A stretch of DNA of 64,000 nucleotides. It comes from Acidilobaceae archaeon (GTDB lineage Archaea > Thermoproteota > Thermoprotei_A > Sulfolobales > Acidilobaceae). The translations under genes were made by a program, and so were the position numbers. The notes beneath the pieces were generated by a model. The model searched no databases. It was not told the DNA's origin and saw only the letters and a list, made by a program, of their open reading frames with translations. This document shows positions 1-8,395 of the stretch, piece by piece. Position 1 is the stretch's first letter. Each line of letters starts with the position of its first letter. The stretch lies in contig JALWEI010000026.1 in NCBI GenBank assembly GCA_027014125.1, positions 1 to 64,000 of the forward strand, in the 5' to 3' direction.

Positions 1-1
1 C

Positions 2-1426
2 CTGAACCTAACCCCAAGCCAGCTGGCAGACCTGCTAGAGGGGCAGAAGGACCTAGTCAGGGGCCTAGTGAGGGCGGCGAAGCTACCAGGAGAATACGCG
101 GAGGAGGCGATACACAGAGCCAACCTCCAGCCCGGGGCCAAGCCCAAGGACCTAGCACCCGGGGACCTCGAGGCCCTGATAGAGGCGATACAAGGTATAT
201 GGAGGGAATCTCTACAAGGCAAGGGCTACCTAGCCCCGAGCCGAGGGGAGGCAACGCCCTTCAAGCCAACCCGCCTCCCCCCAGGGGAGGTAGTGGAGCA
301 CCCAACATTCGACGATGCGCTCGATGAGCTATACTCCACCCCAGCCCAGCCAGTGGATACGGGGGAGAGGGAGAGGCTCCTCAAGAGCCTCGAGGAAGCC
401 AGGGAGACGGCGAGGAGGTACGCTGAGGAGGCGGAGAAGCTGAGGAGGGCAGCGAGCCTAATACCAAGCATGTACGACGAGATCCAGTCCATACTAGACT
501 GCGCCGCAACCGGGGGCCAATGCCCCGGCGTAGACAGGAAGAGGGGTATAGTAGAGATCCCGGTTGGCGATACAATTGTCAAGGCCAGGATAGGGGAGAC
601 CGTGGACCAGCTGGTCCTCAGGCTATTCAGGGAGGCGGGTGAGCTGGAGGCGAAGGCGAGGAGGGCCAGGGAGGCGGAGAAGAGCATAATGGAGAGGCTT
701 GAGGACCTAGAGCTCAAGGTCAAGGCCAGGAGGGTAGCGGCCCTAGCCAGGGCCAGGAGGAGGCAGTGGTACGAGAAGTACCACTGGACCATAACTAGGA
801 GCGGCCTCATAGCGGTGGGAGGCAGGGACGCAGGCCAGAACGAGGCGGTAGTAAAACGCTACCTGGGTGAAAGCGACATTTTCATGCACGCCGACATCCA
901 CGGCGCCCCCGCGGTGGTACTCAAGACCGAGGGCCGCGAGCCAACCACCGGAGACCTAATGGACGCAGCGGTGATAGCAGCGGCCTATAGCAGGGCGTGG
1001 AAGGCGGGGCTAGGCCACGTCCAGGTGTACTGGGTCCACGCCAACCAGGTCTCGAAGAGCCCACCCACGGGGGAATACCTGGCCCGGGGAGGCTTCATAA
1101 TCAGGGGCAAGAAGAACTACCTCCCCCCGGTGAGGACGAGGCTATACCTGGGCCTGGCGCAGGACCAGGACGGGGCCCCATACATACTAGCCGGCTCGAG
1201 GGAGGCGGTAGAGCCAAGGGTACTGGCCTACCTAGAGCTGGAGCCCGGCGACCTTAAGGTCGAGGAGGCTGCTAGGAGGATCAAGCAGGAGCTAGCGAAG
1301 ACGCTACCCAGGGATGCGAGGCACATAGCGCTAGGCCTACCCGAGGAGGAGGTGGCACAGAGGCTGCCGGGTAGGATCAGGATACTATCAGCTAGGAGGG
1401 GCGGTGCCACCCCAGTCCAAGCCTAA
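2..1426 (+). CDS. NFACT-family protein (RqcH/Tae2/FbpA-like), 5'-truncated by window edge
   Basis: The reading frame is already open at base 2 and continues from upstream, so the N-terminus is outside the window. The visible part begins with the end of the NFACT-N domain (LPGEYAEE motif), followed by a long charged coiled coil (about residues 100-250 of the visible part) and an NFACT-R (DUF814) domain carrying the WTITRSGLIAVGGRDA and DIFMHADIHGAP signatures. Family members bind tRNA and act in ribosome-associated quality control of stalled nascent chains (established for RqcH/Rqc2). It ends four bases inside the 3' end of the convergent panB gene. Confidence 0.9.
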   Translation: MNLTPSQLADLLEGQKDLVRGLVRAAKLPGEYAEEAIHRANLQPGAKPKDLAPGDLEALIEAIQGIWRESLQGKGYLAPSRGEATPFKPTRLPPGEVVEHPTFDDALDELYSTPAQPVDTGERERLLKSLEEARETARRYAEEAEKLRRAASLIPSMYDEIQSILDCAATGGQCPGVDRKRGIVEIPVGDTIVKARIGETVDQLVLRLFREAGELEAKARRAREAEKSIMERLEDLELKVKARRVAALARARRRQWYEKYHWTITRSGLIAVGGRDAGQNEAVVKRYLGESDIFMHADIHGAPAVVLKTEGREPTTGDLMDAAVIAAAYSRAWKAGLGHVQVYWVHANQVSKSPPTGEYLARGGFIIRGKKNYLPPVRTRLYLGLAQDQDGAPYILAGSREAVEPRVLAYLELEPGDLKVEEAARRIKQELAKTLPRDARHIALGLPEEEVAQRLPGRIRILSARRGGATPVQA

Positions 1427-2202
1427 GATTGACCGGGGAACCTGCCACTCCTCACATCACTAGCGTACTCCTTGACAGCCTCTAGTATGAGGCTCCACGC
1501 ATCCCTGTACCTCTTGGCAAACGGCGGGCTCTCCCTTGCCAGGCCTATCACGTCATGGAGTACTAGGACCTGGCCGTCGCAGTGGGGCCCGGAGCCTATG
1601 CATATTGTAGGGATCGAGAGCTTATCGGTTATACTCCTAGCCACATCAGGGCTCGTGTACTCTATCACCAAGGCGAATGCGCCAGCGGCCTCAAGCTCCA
1701 CGGCACTCCTAACCAGCTCCCTAGCCTCCGCCTCACTCCTACCCTGCATCCTGTACCCGCCCAGGGCCAGGTAGCGCTGGGGCGTCAGGCCAATGTGGCC
1801 CACCACCGGTATGCCAGCGTTGACGATCGCCCTAACCCTATCAACGTACTCGCTACCCCCCTCGAGCTTCACAGCCTCCGCCCCAGCCCTAGCAAGGGCT
1901 ATAGCGGACTCCACCGCCCGGGTACTACTAGGCTCATAGCTGCCGAATGGCATGTCACCGACAACCATGGCCCGGGGCCTCGCCCTCGCTACGGCCTCGG
2001 TGTGCCTCACCATATCCTCCAGCCTAGCCTGTAATGTGGACTCGTGGCCGAGTACAACCATAGCTAGGCTATCGCCGACCAGGATCATGTCGACCCCGGC
2101 CTCGTCCACGATCCTGGCAGTGGGGTAGTCGTAGGCCGTGATCATCACGATCCTCCTTGATCCCTTCATCTTGAGGATCTTCCTAACAGTAACCTTACCC
2201 AC
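1423..2202 (-). CDS. panB: 3-methyl-2-oxobutanoate hydroxymethyltransferase (ketopantoate synthesis)
   Basis: PanB transfers a hydroxymethyl group to 2-oxoisovalerate in pantothenate/CoA synthesis. The protein shows the family blocks ITAYDYPTARI, VGDSLAMVVLGHE, MPFGSYE, AVKLEGG, VGHIGLTPQ and IGSGPHCDGQVLVLHD, and its length of about 259 residues is normal. I chose the GTG at 2202 because GGTGG at 2211-2215 sits 8 bases before it. The longer open frame (to 2262) would run into the TATA box shared with the divergent peroxiredoxin gene. CoaBC of the same pathway is encoded near 47 kb. Confidence 0.9.
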   Translation of the reverse strand: MGKVTVRKILKMKGSRRIVMITAYDYPTARIVDEAGVDMILVGDSLAMVVLGHESTLQARLEDMVRHTEAVARARPRAMVVGDMPFGSYEPSSTRAVESAIALARAGAEAVKLEGGSEYVDRVRAIVNAGIPVVGHIGLTPQRYLALGGYRMQGRSEAEARELVRSAVELEAAGAFALVIEYTSPDVARSITDKLSIPTICIGSGPHCDGQVLVLHDVIGLARESPPFAKRYRDAWSLILEAVKEYASDVRSGRFPGQS

Positions 2203-2243
2203 GCCCAGAACCACCAAGAGAGAGGGGGCTACTATGGATTCCA

Positions 2244-2251
2244 CTATAAAA
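2244..2251. promoter_or_regulatory. Shared TATA element between panB and the peroxiredoxin gene
   Basis: CTATAAAA reads as a TATA box on the plus strand about 45 bases before the bcp ATG, and as TTTTATAG on the minus strand about 45 bases before the panB GTG at 2202. One element may serve both divergent promoters. Confidence 0.5.
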
Positions 2252-2291
2252 CCCGGGTCCATGCAAGCATATACGAAGACGGTGACCCAGC

Positions 2292-2759
2292 ATGGTTGCA
2301 GAGGGAGAACCAGCCCCAGACTTCGAGGCCAAGGCCCACACGGGCGAGACGGTCAGGCTATCCGACTACAAGGGCAGGATCGTGGTCCTCTACTTCTACC
2401 CCAGAGCGATGACCCCCGGGTGCACCCGGGAGGGCGTGAGGTTTAACGAGCTATACGAGGAGTTCCAGAAGTACGGCGCCGTGGTCCTGGGCGTGTCAAC
2501 CGACCCGGTAGAGAAGAACAGGAAGTTCGCGGAGAAATACGGCTTCAAGTTTCCCCTACTGAGCGATGAGAAGGGGGAAATAGCGGAGAAGTATGGAGTA
2601 CTAGAGACCAGGAAGAGCGGGGCGATAGCAGCAAAGAGGACAACCTTCATAATAGATAAGAATGGGGTAATCAGGAGGATATTGAAGAACATAAGACCGG
2701 CGGAGAAGCACGCCGATATGGCCCTAGACGAGGTCAAGAAGCTAGCAGGGGAAAGCTAA
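2292..2759 (+). CDS. bcp: Peroxiredoxin, Bcp/PrxQ type (thiol peroxidase)
   Basis: A cytosolic thiol peroxidase that reduces hydrogen peroxide and organic peroxides. It has 155 residues with the peroxidatic cysteine Cys44 in PRAMTPGCTRE, followed by FPLLSDEKGEIAEKYGV. The resolving cysteine that many Bcp proteins carry five residues after the first is Gly/Val here, so it is probably 1-Cys or uses another thiol. The ATG at 2292 has a GGTGA ribosome site 6 bases upstream. It is divergent from panB. Confidence 0.92.
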   Translation: MVAEGEPAPDFEAKAHTGETVRLSDYKGRIVVLYFYPRAMTPGCTREGVRFNELYEEFQKYGAVVLGVSTDPVEKNRKFAEKYGFKFPLLSDEKGEIAEKYGVLETRKSGAIAAKRTTFIIDKNGVIRRILKNIRPAEKHADMALDEVKKLAGES

Positions 2760-2851
2760 TCCATAGGGACACCTGGCCTCTGCACGGGCAAGTACAACAG
2801 GATATAAGCCCTATACCCAGTTTCTCTATTAAACATTAGGAGGTGGATGAG

Positions 2852-3160
2852 ATGGAGGTATGGGAGATCCTGGTAGCAATAGGGGGCCTACTAGCGCTAC
2901 TAGCTGGCCTCGCAAGCATGGCGACGGGGGCGCCACTGGCGCAAACCCTCTTCGGAGTCACTCTAGTGGAGGGGACAACGGTGAGAGTCATGGGTGTGAT
3001 AGGCCTAGTAGGAGGCCTCACATCACTATACTCGCTACGAGACGGCAACCCGAAGCTGGGGCTGGTAGGAGGCGTGCTAGGGCTCCTGGCACCCTGTGGG
3101 CTCTCCATACTAGCAGTGATAGGTGGCGTGGTGGGTATGGGAGGGGCCAGCCGGCGGTAG
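2852..3160 (+). CDS. Small membrane protein of unknown function
   Basis: About 102 residues with three to four hydrophobic, glycine-rich segments (roughly residues 6-28, 45-62, 70-98). I recognise no family. GGAGGTG at 2839-2845 is spaced 6 bases from the ATG at 2852; the in-frame GTG at 2843 lies inside that ribosome site and is unlikely to be used. A TATA-like GATATAAG lies near 2800. Convergent with the DUF1646 gene. Confidence 0.6.
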   Translation: MEVWEILVAIGGLLALLAGLASMATGAPLAQTLFGVTLVEGTTVRVMGVIGLVGGLTSLYSLRDGNPKLGLVGGVLGLLAPCGLSILAVIGGVVGMGGASRR

Positions 3161-3165
3161 CCGGT

Positions 3166-4281
3166 CTAGAGTGTTATGTGTATCCCCAGCACCTCTATAA
3201 CTATGAAGTATATTATTAGGAGGGCTGCTCCGAATGGCACGCCTAGCCTTGCCCACTCCTTCATGGTTATCTTGAGCCTCCCAGCCGCCACTATATTCGG
3301 GATATTCCCGGGGATCAGCATGCCACCCGATACTAGGAGGCTCATCAAGGCGCTCCTGATCTGCTCCTCGCTAAGATAAGGCCCAATCTCAGCCGCGGCC
3401 AGGGTAGCATTGTCGACAACCGCCGATATGGTATTAACCCAGTATAAGACAGCCGGGTCCAGCTTGGAGAAGTACCACACGACCATAGGAGTGAAGCTGT
3501 ACCCGAGCAGCTCTAGGGCTGCCACGAAGACGAACACCCTAACAGTCCTCTCCACGACATCCCTCAGGGTCTCCCCATACGTAGCGGATACCCCCTCCAC
3601 CTGGGAAGCGTAACGCCTCATGGACAGGCTGGCGACAGCCGCGACCCCGATCACCCCTGGTATGACATAGGCGCCTAGGAGGCGGAGAAGGTAGTCGAAT
3701 GGAGCATTCAGCTTGGAGACTGCTATGGTTGAGAGCGGCTCGCCTATAGGGGTGAGCGCCGCTCCCAGGCCCAGGGCGAAGGCGGCGTATATCGTGAACC
3801 TGATCTTGGCTCCCCTGGGCATCTTGAGAGCCGCCACAACCTCGGAGAGTATGACAGCCGTTACTATCACCGATATAACACTGGATATCATGCCTAGCAC
3901 CGTTATGAATATGAAGGTGAACAGCGTCAGCCCCACCCTCCTGATCATCCTGTCAAGCATCCTGTATATGACCGGGTGGTAGTAGAGGAAGATGAGGCCG
4001 AATATGAACACGGCCTGGGTGATGCCCACCGGGAGCCCGGAGACTGAGAGCGGCGTCTTGATCGCCTTGACTGCAAGCTCCCTAAGCCCCTCACCGTCGA
4101 GGATGCCGTAGTGGTATGTGACTGCAACCCCAACAAGGCCCATCGCGAGGAAGAAGGGCTCCAGGTTCTCCTCGACTCTCCTCGAGGCGAAGGGCAGGAC
4201 CAGGACTAGCACGAGTATGACTGCTAGGGCGATGGTTAGACCGGGTATAGGCTCTCCGAGCTCTGGCGGGGCAGCTGCCAT
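3166..4281 (-). CDS. DUF1646 family predicted cation transporter
   Basis: A 371-residue polytopic membrane protein with about ten hydrophobic helices. The family-like blocks are GAALTPIGEPLST in the first half and NTISAVVDNATLAAAEIGP plus GGMLIPGNIPNIVAAG in the second, the pseudo-symmetric pattern of ion-transporter-superfamily permeases. The substrate is not visible; family annotation suggests cations. An unusually AT-rich promoter region lies upstream. Confidence 0.8.
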   Translation of the reverse strand: MAAAPPELGEPIPGLTIALAVILVLVLVLPFASRRVEENLEPFFLAMGLVGVAVTYHYGILDGEGLRELAVKAIKTPLSVSGLPVGITQAVFIFGLIFLYYHPVIYRMLDRMIRRVGLTLFTFIFITVLGMISSVISVIVTAVILSEVVAALKMPRGAKIRFTIYAAFALGLGAALTPIGEPLSTIAVSKLNAPFDYLLRLLGAYVIPGVIGVAAVASLSMRRYASQVEGVSATYGETLRDVVERTVRVFVFVAALELLGYSFTPMVVWYFSKLDPAVLYWVNTISAVVDNATLAAAEIGPYLSEEQIRSALMSLLVSGGMLIPGNIPNIVAAGRLKITMKEWARLGVPFGAALLIIYFIVIEVLGIHITL

Positions 4282-4315
4282 GGATCAGACCCCGGCCCAC
4301 TAGAGGAACCAGGGT

Positions 4316-4374
4316 TATTTAAAATTAATTAATACTAAAAACTATAAATAATTTATAAATAAAAAACACTATTA
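4316..4374 (-). promoter_or_regulatory. AT-only promoter region upstream of the DUF1646 gene
   Basis: A nearly pure A/T stretch (several TTTATA/ATAAATA elements on the minus strand) lies 35-95 bases before the DUF1646 start and directly after the leuD stop. It is the most AT-rich patch in the first 20 kb and is probably the DUF1646 promoter. It contains several overlapping possible TATA boxes, so the start site cannot be fixed. Confidence 0.5.
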
Positions 4375-4884
4375 TCAGGGACTCCGGCCCCCGGCCAAGC
4401 GGCGGAGCATCTCCCTGAGCCCGCCAGCCTCCAGGATAGACTTAACATAGCCCGGCATGCCGCTAACCCGTATAGCCCCTCTGCTAGCCTCGACGACACC
4501 CCTATCCAAGTCTATAGTGATCGGCTCGCCCTCCTCCACGATACCAAGAATGCCGGGGGCCTCAACGGCCAGCAATCCATTGTTTATAGAGTTCCTATAG
4601 AAGATCCTATGGAAGCTCTCCGCAACTATGGCCTTCACCCCGAAGGCCTTTAGGGCCAGGGGCGCATGCTCCCTGCTGCTACCATACCCAAAGCCCCTGC
4701 CCGCGACTATCACGATCGGCCTCCTGGCTCTCTGTATCCTGCTCCTGATCTTAGGCCTATTCTCGAATATGTGGCTAGCAAGCTCCCCTGGATCGGTTAT
4801 GTAGAGGTACCGCCCGGCTATTATATCATCAGTACTTATACTATCCCCAAGCTTGAAGGCATATCCAGACACCCTCAACACCAT
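4375..4884 (-). CDS. leuD: 3-isopropylmalate dehydratase small subunit (LeuD type)
   Basis: The swivelling small subunit of the LeuCD/aconitase superfamily, 169 residues. It has the family blocks STDDIIAGRYLYI (residues 17-29), GRGFGYGSSREHAPLALKAFGVKAIVAESFHRIF and NSINNGLLAVE. The substrate-recognition loop after the conserved DDII reads Y-L-Y-I. It is the last gene of the leuA-leuB-leuC-leuD run, 10 bases after leuC, and therefore most likely acts on isopropylmalate. A paralogue lies at 34956-35471. Confidence 0.9.
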   Translation of the reverse strand: MVLRVSGYAFKLGDSISTDDIIAGRYLYITDPGELASHIFENRPKIRSRIQRARRPIVIVAGRGFGYGSSREHAPLALKAFGVKAIVAESFHRIFYRNSINNGLLAVEAPGILGIVEEGEPITIDLDRGVVEASRGAIRVSGMPGYVKSILEAGGLREMLRRLAGGRSP

Positions 4885-4894
4885 CGCACCTCCA

Positions 4895-6154
4895 TTAAGC
4901 GAGGCTCCTGGGATCTGTGATCACGCCCGTAACAGCGGACGCCGCGGCCGTCTGGGGGGATGCTAGGTATATCCTAGCGGTGGGACTCCCCATCCTGCCG
5001 GGGAAGTTCCTGTTACTGGTGGATAGCACAACCTCCTCGTCGCCGGCAACCCCCATGGTGGAGCCGAAGCATGCTCCACACCCTGGGGGCGTGATCACGG
5101 CCCCGGCGCTATGGAGGATCCCCAAGACCCCGGTCTCGAGCGCCTTCTGGTACACCCTCCTGCTGGCCGGCGTTACTATGAGCCTCACGCCCTCCCTGAC
5201 CCTCCTCCCCTTGAGGATCCTGGCGGCCGCCTCAAGGTCCTCATACCTAGCATTGGTGCAGCTCCCCAGGAAGACCTGGTCGACCTCCACACCCTCAAGC
5301 TCCCGGGCCGGCCTGGCATTGTATGGTGCTGGTGGCTCAGAGACCATGGGCTCCAGCTCGCCTAGGTCTACCTCAATGCTGGGCTCCCCGTTCCTAGGTG
5401 CTAGCCTCTTCCAGCCCGGCTTCACAGCGCCCCTCTCCCTCCGCATCCACTCCACGAGGACCTTGTCGACGGGAAACAACGCGGTCTTGGCCCCTCCCTC
5501 GACCATCATGTTTGCCACTGTAAGCCTATCGCTGACCCCCAGGCTGGCTAGGCCCGGGCCCGTGAATTCTATACTAGCGTACACGGCGCCGTCTCCCCCG
5601 GTCCTGGATAGTATCTGGAGGGCTAGGTCCTTGCCTGTCAGGGGCCACTCTAGCCTGCCCTCAAGCCTGGCTAGGATGGTGTGGGGCACCTTGAGCCACA
5701 GCTCGCCCCGGGCCATTATGTATGCTGCCTCGGTGCTCCCAATGCCCGTGGAGAACACGGCTAGGGCCCCGTAGGTTATCGTGTGGCTATCGGCGCCCAG
5801 AGCCAGCATGCCAGGCTCCACCTCCTCCTCAACCGCGATCTGGTGCATAATCCCCTCGCCCACATCCTTGAGGGCGCAGCCGTGCCTCCTGGCAAACCTC
5901 CTCAGCAACCTGTAGCTGGTTGCTATCCTAGCCGTGGGCGGCGGGCTATAGTGGTCCAGCACTATGAGGGTCCTTATCCTGGAGCAGTCTACCGGTGCAC
6001 CGGTCTCTTCAATCACCCTTAGGGCTAGGAGCGCGGTTATGTCGTTCATGAGCAGGAGGTCTGGCTTGGCCACAACTATATCGCCGGGCCCAGGGTCGCT
6101 GGGGCCCTCAACTATGTGGCTTGACAGTATCTCCAGGGCGAGGCTCTCATACAC
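4895..6154 (-). CDS. leuC: 3-isopropylmalate dehydratase large subunit (LeuC type)
   Basis: The 419-residue iron-sulfur catalytic subunit of the LeuCD hydro-lyase. Visible signatures are LGADSHTITYGAL, VDQVFLGSCTNARYEDL (first cluster cysteine), TPPGCGACFGSTMG (the two further cluster cysteines) and STSNRNFPGRMGS. It overlaps the end of leuB by 8 bases (translational coupling) and is followed by leuD. A 67-base stretch (5251-5317) is identical to the paralogous leuC-like gene near 35.8 kb. Confidence 0.92.
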   Translation of the reverse strand: MYESLALEILSSHIVEGPSDPGPGDIVVAKPDLLLMNDITALLALRVIEETGAPVDCSRIRTLIVLDHYSPPPTARIATSYRLLRRFARRHGCALKDVGEGIMHQIAVEEEVEPGMLALGADSHTITYGALAVFSTGIGSTEAAYIMARGELWLKVPHTILARLEGRLEWPLTGKDLALQILSRTGGDGAVYASIEFTGPGLASLGVSDRLTVANMMVEGGAKTALFPVDKVLVEWMRRERGAVKPGWKRLAPRNGEPSIEVDLGELEPMVSEPPAPYNARPARELEGVEVDQVFLGSCTNARYEDLEAAARILKGRRVREGVRLIVTPASRRVYQKALETGVLGILHSAGAVITPPGCGACFGSTMGVAGDEEVVLSTSNRNFPGRMGSPTARIYLASPQTAAASAVTGVITDPRSLA

Positions 6155-7151
6155 CGCTCTCCACCATCCCGGCTATCTTACTAGCCATCTCCATGGTCCC
6201 CATGCTCCCACCCACGTCGGGGGTAGTGTAGCCCCTCCTGTAGGCCTCCTCCACCGCCCTGGCCACAGTGGCACCCGCCTCGGCGTGGCCCATCCATTCG
6301 AGCATCATAGCAACGGCTAGGATCATAGCGGTAGGGTTAGCAACCCCCTTCCCCGCTATATCCCACGCGGCGCCGTGGACTGGCTCGAAGAGGGCCTTCC
6401 CATCTCCAACATTGGCTGAGGGGGCCAAGCCGATCCCGCCAGCGACCTCGGCTGCCAGGTCGCTCAGTATGTCGCCGTACTGGTTCATCGTCAGTACCAC
6501 GTCGAACCTGGAGGGGTTCCTGGCCAGCATCATGGCGGCGGCGTCCACGTACATCTCATCATACTCCACGCCCATACCCGCTAGGACCTTGCCTGCCTCC
6601 CTACGGAACATGCCGTCAGCCAGCTTGAGCACGTTGGCCTTATGAACAATCGTCACCCTACCCCTCCTCCTAGAAGCGTAGAGGCCTGCTACCCTAGCAA
6701 CCCTAGCCGCCCCGGCTCTCGAGGATACTTTCAGGGCGAAGGCCGTGTCGCCGACCACATACTCCACGCCATAGTACACGTCCTCGAGGTTCTCCCTTAC
6801 TATGACCAAGTCAACCCTACCCCAGCACCGGGAGGGCACCAGGCTCCTGGCCGGCCTCACATTGGCGTAAGCCCCGAGCATCCTGCGGAGGGGAACCACG
6901 ACCTCCCCAGCAGTCTCACCCACAGGCCCCTTGAGCACGGCATCAGCCCAATGGAGCGCCAGGTCCTCCACCCACCCCGGCAGGGGTGAGCCGTGCCTCC
7001 TGGCAGCGGAGTCGCCAGCCTCAGCCCTCCTGACCTCAAGGCCCAGCCTGTATCTCCCCTCGACGGCCTCTAGGACCCTGAGGGCCGCCTCAGAGACCTC
7101 GGGGCCGACACCGTCGCCGGGTATCAGGAGGATCCTACCCTTCCCCCGCAC
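6147..7151 (-). CDS. leuB: 3-isopropylmalate dehydrogenase (isocitrate/isopropylmalate DH family)
   Basis: A 334-residue NAD(P)-dependent beta-decarboxylating dehydrogenase. Motifs are LLIPGDGVGPEV at the N-terminus, ANVRPAR, VIVRENLEDVYYG, VHKANVLKLADG, MNQYGDILSDLAAEVAGGIGLAPSANVG and FEPVHGAAWDIAGKGVANP. Between leuA- and leuC-type genes, 3-isopropylmalate is the likely substrate; homoisocitrate (lysine pathway) is the alternative. It overlaps leuA by 17 and leuC by 8 bases, so the four genes probably form one transcript. Confidence 0.85.
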   Translation of the reverse strand: MRGKGRILLIPGDGVGPEVSEAALRVLEAVEGRYRLGLEVRRAEAGDSAARRHGSPLPGWVEDLALHWADAVLKGPVGETAGEVVVPLRRMLGAYANVRPARSLVPSRCWGRVDLVIVRENLEDVYYGVEYVVGDTAFALKVSSRAGAARVARVAGLYASRRRGRVTIVHKANVLKLADGMFRREAGKVLAGMGVEYDEMYVDAAAMMLARNPSRFDVVLTMNQYGDILSDLAAEVAGGIGLAPSANVGDGKALFEPVHGAAWDIAGKGVANPTAMILAVAMMLEWMGHAEAGATVARAVEEAYRRGYTTPDVGGSMGTMEMASKIAGMVESGV

Positions 7152-8235
7152 CGGGCCTCGCCTCCACGCTATACTCCCTTACCCAGGCGATGATCATGTC
7201 CTCATCCACCTTCTTCATCCTGGGAGCAACATCCTTCAACCTATACAGTATATGCCTGACCAGGCCCCTGCTGGGCTCTACACCTAGCTGGCGTAGAGCG
7301 TACTCCACAGCGGCCCTCCCGCTATGCCTTCCCAGCACGATCCTCCTCCTGTTGCCGACGGCCTCGGGTGGTATGGGCTCGTAGGTGGATGGGTTGCTTA
7401 GGACCCCGTGAACGTGTATCCCAGCTTCGTGAGCGAAAGCGTTCAGCCCCACGACCGGCTTGTTTGGAGGAAGCTTTATCCCAAAGCGCTCCGCGACGAT
7501 CCTAGAAGCACTGGTTAGACGCTCCAGCCTTATCCCGGTCTGGTAGCCCAGCTGGAAGTGGATAGAGGCCACCACCTCCTCCAGCGCCGCGTTTCCGCCC
7601 CTCTCCCCGAAGCCGTTTACTGTCACCTGCACGCCGTCGGCCCCGGCGATCACCCCGGCTATGCTATTCACCGTGGCCATGCCAAAGTCGTTATGGCAGT
7701 GCACGTCCACCTTGACCCAGCTTGGCAGGGCCCTCCTTATCCTCCTCACCAGGGCCTCCATCCTCCATGGCGTCATGACCCCCACTGTGTCTGGTATGTT
7801 GATGTACCCGGCCCCGGCCTCCACGACGCTCCTATAAACCTCCTCCAGGTAGTCTGGGTCGCTCCTCGTAGCATCCTCGGCTGAGAATAGAACCTCGACG
7901 CCATAACCCCTAGCCCTCTCTACGGCATTAACCGCAGCCTCCAGCGCCTCCTCCCTGGTCATAGCCAGCTTATGCCTCAGGTGCACGTCGCTAGTAGCTA
8001 TGAAGACGTGTATAATATCCACGTCACTCTCGGCCGCGGCGTCTACATCGCCGGGATTAGCCCTAGCCAGCCCGGCAACCCTAGCCTTGTACACCTCCCT
8101 GGATATAATCCTGGTCGCCCTGGAGTCTAGGCTTGATGATGCAGGGAACCCTGCCTCTATAACGTCGACACCGAGATCATCTAGGACGCGTGCGATGGAG
8201 ACCTTGTCCTCCAGGGACAGCTCGACCCCGGCCAT
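7135..8235 (-). CDS. leuA: 2-isopropylmalate synthase-type enzyme (LeuA family), start not resolved
   Basis: DRE-TIM metallolyase condensing acetyl-CoA with a 2-oxo acid; the blocks HCHNDFGMATVNS, NGFGERGGNAALEEV, SDVHLRHKLAMTREEAL and HEAGIHVHGVL are typical of isopropylmalate synthases. The C-terminal LeuA regulatory domain is absent (about 380 residues in all). The ATG at 8235 is the first standard start in this frame, but coding clearly extends upstream: codons to 8274 spell VRVFDTTLRDGDQ, which holds the metal-binding Asp and catalytic Arg. No standard start lies between there and an in-frame TGA at 8304-8302. The well-placed start at 8300/8297 is in another frame, so a -1 frameshift or a sequence error is likely. 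Confidence 0.8.
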   Translation of the reverse strand: MAGVELSLEDKVSIARVLDDLGVDVIEAGFPASSSLDSRATRIISREVYKARVAGLARANPGDVDAAAESDVDIIHVFIATSDVHLRHKLAMTREEALEAAVNAVERARGYGVEVLFSAEDATRSDPDYLEEVYRSVVEAGAGYINIPDTVGVMTPWRMEALVRRIRRALPSWVKVDVHCHNDFGMATVNSIAGVIAGADGVQVTVNGFGERGGNAALEEVVASIHFQLGYQTGIRLERLTSASRIVAERFGIKLPPNKPVVGLNAFAHEAGIHVHGVLSNPSTYEPIPPEAVGNRRRIVLGRHSGRAAVEYALRQLGVEPSRGLVRHILYRLKDVAPRMKKVDEDMIIAWVREYSVEARPGAGEG

Positions 8236-8328
8236 CTGGTCCCCATCGCGCAGGGTAGTATCGAAGACCCTTACACGCCGAGGTTTGACAAACCCATCAC
8301 CTCAAGCCCACCCGAATCCCACCCAGGT

Positions 8329-8336
8329 ATAAAAGG
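8329..8336 (-). promoter_or_regulatory. TATA box of the leucine operon
   Basis: CTTTTATA on the minus strand, followed about 25-30 bases later by GAGGTGATG (8303-8295), a ribosome site with overlapping GTG and ATG start codons. It gives the likely transcript start near 8307, which places the intended leuA start at 8300 or 8297. Confidence 0.55.
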
Positions 8337-8395
8337 GTTCCCCACCAAAACCCGGGACGCAACCAGGGATCCATATATGGAGAAACACGGCCGGG

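Noticed and set aside
4917-5774. 285-codon plus-strand open frame opposite leuC
   Set aside because: It lies fully antisense to a well-supported enzyme gene and has only low-complexity Ser/Pro/Leu sequence.
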